Assembly (NCBI RefSeq): GCF_025150085.1
Contig: NZ_CP102280.1
Span: 139,001 to 203,000, forward strand
Reading direction: 5' to 3'
Length of the DNA: 64,000 nt
DNA from: Dorea longicatena
GTDB lineage: Bacteria > Bacillota > Clostridia > Lachnospirales > Lachnospiraceae
Part shown: piece after piece, positions 62,601 to 64,000 of the stretch
Position numbering within the stretch: the stretch's first letter is position 1
Layout: the number at the start of each line of letters is the position of its first letter
The notes under the pieces: model-generated
What the model was told of the DNA's origin: nothing
What the model saw: the letters and a program-made list of their open reading frames with translations, nothing else
Database searches by the model: none
Program-made: the position numbers and the translations under genes

Positions 62601-64000
62601 CTGGCAAAAGTAAAAGCACTGGTTTCAAAAGTAAGAAATGCCGTATCTGGAAAAGAAGAAACAGGTATTTATAAAGGCTTTAAATATGAAGAAACCGGAG
62701 TAGAAGGCGCTGAATTCGAAATATATGCCAAAGATACCATCTATTCACCGGACGGAGCAAAGGACGAAGCAGGAAATCCAGTTGTCCGATATGAGAAAGA
62801 TGACCTGGTAGCCAAACTGACTACAGATGAAAATGGAACAGCAGTTATCAACAATCTGCCACTGGGAACGTATTATCTGAAAGAAGTTGTAGCAGGAGAG
62901 AATTTTGTCCTAAATACAGAACAGAAAGAATTTACCCTGACAGCAGAGGATGATACACAGGCAGTTGTTTATGAAGGCGTTACCTATAAAAATGAAAGAC
63001 AGAAAGTTTTCGTATCAGTAGAAAAGAAAGATTCTGTCACAGGCGAAAAGCTGGAAGGTGTTATTTTTGGACTGTATGCTGCAGAAGATATTCTTTCTAA
63101 TCAGGGAGAGGTTCTCGTAGAGAAAGATACCTTGCTGGAAAAGAAAGCAACGGATGCAAAGGGAACACTTACTTTCGACAGTGATCTTCCACATGGAAAA
63201 TACTATGTCAAAGAGGAAGTCAGAAAAGCTGGATATCTTCCAAATGAGGAAGTATGGAATGTAGATGCAACTTACGAAAATCAGAATCTTGCAAAGATTG
63301 AACTGAACAAAGAAGTTGAGAATCAGCCGACAGAAACACGCATTACAAAAACAGATGCAACTACCGGAAATGAGCTGGAAGGAGCCAAACTGCAGGTCAT
63401 TGATAAAGACGGAAATGTTGTGGAAGAATGGGTAAGCAGTAAGGAAGAACATGTCATTTACGGACTGCCGGAAGGAAGTTATACCTTACATGAGGAACTG
63501 GCTCCTTATGAAGATGGCTATGTGTCTGCCAGCGATGTGATGTTTGAAGTCAAAGAAGATGGCAGTGTGACAAAGGTTGAGATGAAAGATGAATATTCCA
63601 AAGTGGAAATTTCAAAAACAGACCTTACAACCGGAAAAGAACTGGAAGGGGCAAAGCTTCAGATTATCCGCAAAGACGGAACTGTTCTGGAAGAGTGGAT
63701 TACAGATGGAAAACCACATTCCGTTGAAAAACTCCCAGTCAATGAAGAACTTACTCTGCGTGAGATCACAGCACCGGATGGTTACGAGATTGCGGAAGAT
63801 GTCACATTTACATTGAAAGATACAATGGAAGTCCAGAAAGTAGAAATGAAAGATGCCAGAACACCGGAGAAAACAACAGAAAAAACAAATGCACCAAAAA
63901 CAGGTGATAACCAGAAAATATGGGCGTTTGTTCTGCTTGCACTGGCATCTGCTGGAACAGCTACAGGAGTGACTGTATACCGCAGAAAGAAGTCAAAAAT
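59658..64000 (+). CDS. Giant sortase-anchored surface protein with thioester-like and Cna_B/SpaA domains (3' end outside window)
   Basis: At least 1447 residues, open to the right edge with no frameshift. A signal peptide (to about 31, SSANAFA) leads to a Ser/Glu-rich region, then a thioester-type adhesion domain (about 220-330) with Cys244 in KIAYCLQ; the usual TQ motif reads YTHIAASY (His300). At least eight Cna_B/SpaA repeats follow, several ending in YVKEITPPEGY-like E-box segments and starting with K-containing ITKTDATTG-like strands that form isopeptide bonds. The end has a sortase signal NAPKTGD (about 1411-1417), a membrane helix and RRKK. It is an adhesin or pilin-like stalk. GGAAGGA precedes the ATG; only the last few codons are missing. 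Confidence 0.9.
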   Translation, partial: MKVRKLKTRIAAFGLAVLMGISTLSSANAFAAEQTGSEQQTEVQASEQAVTSQKDTSVTADDITKAVSDDTFAVETSMEGIHYDAEKEDVTLVSIKDENGGEYHSDKAGTYIATYMVVPKDKSDSYTITRKVTLTDTEGQAHSEENGGEKQKSDTESEDDSDSPVQNYTDVEIETSEEDASAQAIKELKEDIEEGNVMVLSAAERATSSGSTVTLTKGRTIYYPSYIGNYLTCLFTVNGKIAYCLQSQKASPPSGSYVAQVLDSNKNLQKVLYYGYGGAGDLTGSYLSGKTEDEKYVYTHIAASYAYAGEAGFTGCNYNDLVNAGVIAYINYLFGQEEPPKGELSLSSTKLNAVRDGNIQKTPNITLSGDHRNYVTLSVPENVTAHNLSKGTSVTNGKIQIYGGDTFYLSADLLLTGSYASGNLYGSVGKTWRTLVLTTGDSKQDIGVFESETAAPVSFSVQWLNMTRIELTKKDVNTQNPLSGAVYGIYTDKKCENLLMTMSATGTDGKAVSDYFDSALKTVYVKEITAPTGYKLNTEVYKVAVTAGKTMTVTATDERVTGKVKIAKIDKETLAFKAQGDSVLRGAVYGLYAKEDIVHPDGTTGVLYKQDSLIAQGVIGDDGTLEFSELYLGEMYVKEITPPEGYTLDTTKYEVSVTYEGQDVAEVTRDLTVKEQVKKQAFQLIKISEDGEQTETDLVAGAGFKVYLISDLTQVKNGKLKPANGESYTASDFKNYDFSKEQVAVTYENGTAVPVPELITDTKGYAVSPELPYGSYVVVESTTPENLKTIDPFVVNVENDSREPMQWRVFDDRPFEFLLKIVKKDAQTGNTVLKAGASYKIYDVTNKKYVEQVVQYPKKEKISVFETNEEGYLITPQELKCSTYRIEEVKAPEGFVRQGSEESLYDGTTIISPLEQTTKGTYKENPQSGIVITVSSNTAHQIDPDTGAAIVEVEQKNDEQVGSLLLTKKGEQLTEVTGDSVLAKVKALVSKVRNAVSGKEETGIYKGFKYEETGVEGAEFEIYAKDTIYSPDGAKDEAGNPVVRYEKDDLVAKLTTDENGTAVINNLPLGTYYLKEVVAGENFVLNTEQKEFTLTAEDDTQAVVYEGVTYKNERQKVFVSVEKKDSVTGEKLEGVIFGLYAAEDILSNQGEVLVEKDTLLEKKATDAKGTLTFDSDLPHGKYYVKEEVRKAGYLPNEEVWNVDATYENQNLAKIELNKEVENQPTETRITKTDATTGNELEGAKLQVIDKDGNVVEEWVSSKEEHVIYGLPEGSYTLHEELAPYEDGYVSASDVMFEVKEDGSVTKVEMKDEYSKVEISKTDLTTGKELEGAKLQIIRKDGTVLEEWITDGKPHSVEKLPVNEELTLREITAPDGYEIAEDVTFTLKDTMEVQKVEMKDARTPEKTTEKTNAPKTGDNQKIWAFVLLALASAGTATGVTVYRRKKSK

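Larger units (their letters stand above)
53544..64000 (+). mobile_element. Left part of a second mobile-element-like region
   Basis: The XRE regulator, parM/parR-like genes, ribbon-helix-helix protein, orphan methyltransferase, amidoligase pair and giant surface protein together resemble the accessory end of ICEs or large plasmids of Lachnospiraceae. Conjugation genes (relaxase, VirB4, coupling protein) are not in the window and would be expected to the right. The exact left boundary is unknown. Confidence 0.55.

Noticed and set aside
61164..63452. Minus-strand frames opposite the surface protein gene
   Set aside because: All lie antisense to one uninterrupted reading frame with clear repeated Cna_B domains.
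1..64000. CRISPR array
   Set aside because: No regularly spaced direct repeats of 23-40 bases with unique spacers were seen, and no cas genes were recognised.

Overview
The window looks like a gut Lachnospiraceae-type (Clostridia, Firmicutes) chromosome. The support is the gene orders gdpP-rplI-dnaB and DUF951-rpsF-ssb-rpsR, strong AGGAGG ribosome sites, two-[4Fe-4S] ferredoxin, GPH sugar symporters, a class B sortase and Tn4451-type large serine recombinases. Genus cannot be fixed from sequence alone.

Layout. (1) 1-2640: right end of an integrative conjugative element (ICE): ParB tail, PC4/YdbC-like protein, small protein, large serine recombinase. The element interrupts an AraC-type regulator whose first ~74 codons survive on the minus strand (2638-2859). 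(2) 2.9-8.4 kb: GH27 alpha-galactosidase, two GPH-type sugar symporters and an E. coli/eukaryote-like GAPDH; the broken AraC gene was divergent from this group and probably regulated it. (3) 8.4-16.1 kb: tRNA-Glu and tRNA-Cys, flavodoxin, an uncharacterised trio (zinc-ribbon membrane protein, DUF5685, J-protein with a cysteine-rich tail), L-cysteine desulfidase-like protein, sortase B, DUF951, rpsF-ssb-rpsR and a CBM9-like protein. (4) 16.1-26.9 kb: amino-sugar/galactoside island: nagB, AraC regulator, sugar ABC transporter (binding protein and two permeases, no ATPase), DUF5107-TPR protein, nucleotidyltransferase, NahK-like kinase and galE. It resembles the lacto-N-biose/galacto-N-biose salvage pathway without a visible GH112 phosphorylase. 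(5) 27-41.9 kb: housekeeping block: gdpP, rplI, dnaB, ferredoxin, an orphan sugar-binding lipoprotein, a two-component system, mutS2, a catalytically degenerate HtrA-like protein, yhaM and rlmD.

(6) 42.3-48.4 kb: potassium module: KtrB/TrkH, KtrA/TrkA, a membrane-anchored LysR-effector-domain-like protein, KdpD and KdpE, without kdpFABC. (7) 48.4-53.4 kb: a scarred region with a group II intron 3'-end remnant, a decayed serine recombinase that runs in frame into a LysR regulator, aldo/keto reductase, NADPH/FMN reductase, and broken lipoprotein and flavodoxin genes. (8) 53.5-64 kb: start of a second mobile-element-like region: XRE regulator, two unknown proteins, ParM and ParR-like segregation genes, a ribbon-helix-helix-like protein with an acidic Glu-Pro repeat tail, a C5 DNA methyltransferase, an amidoligase paired with a gamma-glutamylcyclotransferase-like protein, and a giant sortase-anchored surface protein running off the right edge.

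The strongest candidates for poorly described biology are the amidoligase/cyclotransferase pair beside the thioester-like surface protein, the Ktr plus anchored LysR-domain plus KdpDE module, the J-protein/DUF5685/zinc-ribbon trio, and the DUF5107-containing hexosamine cluster. All function calls rest on reading the translations by eye. No database search was run.
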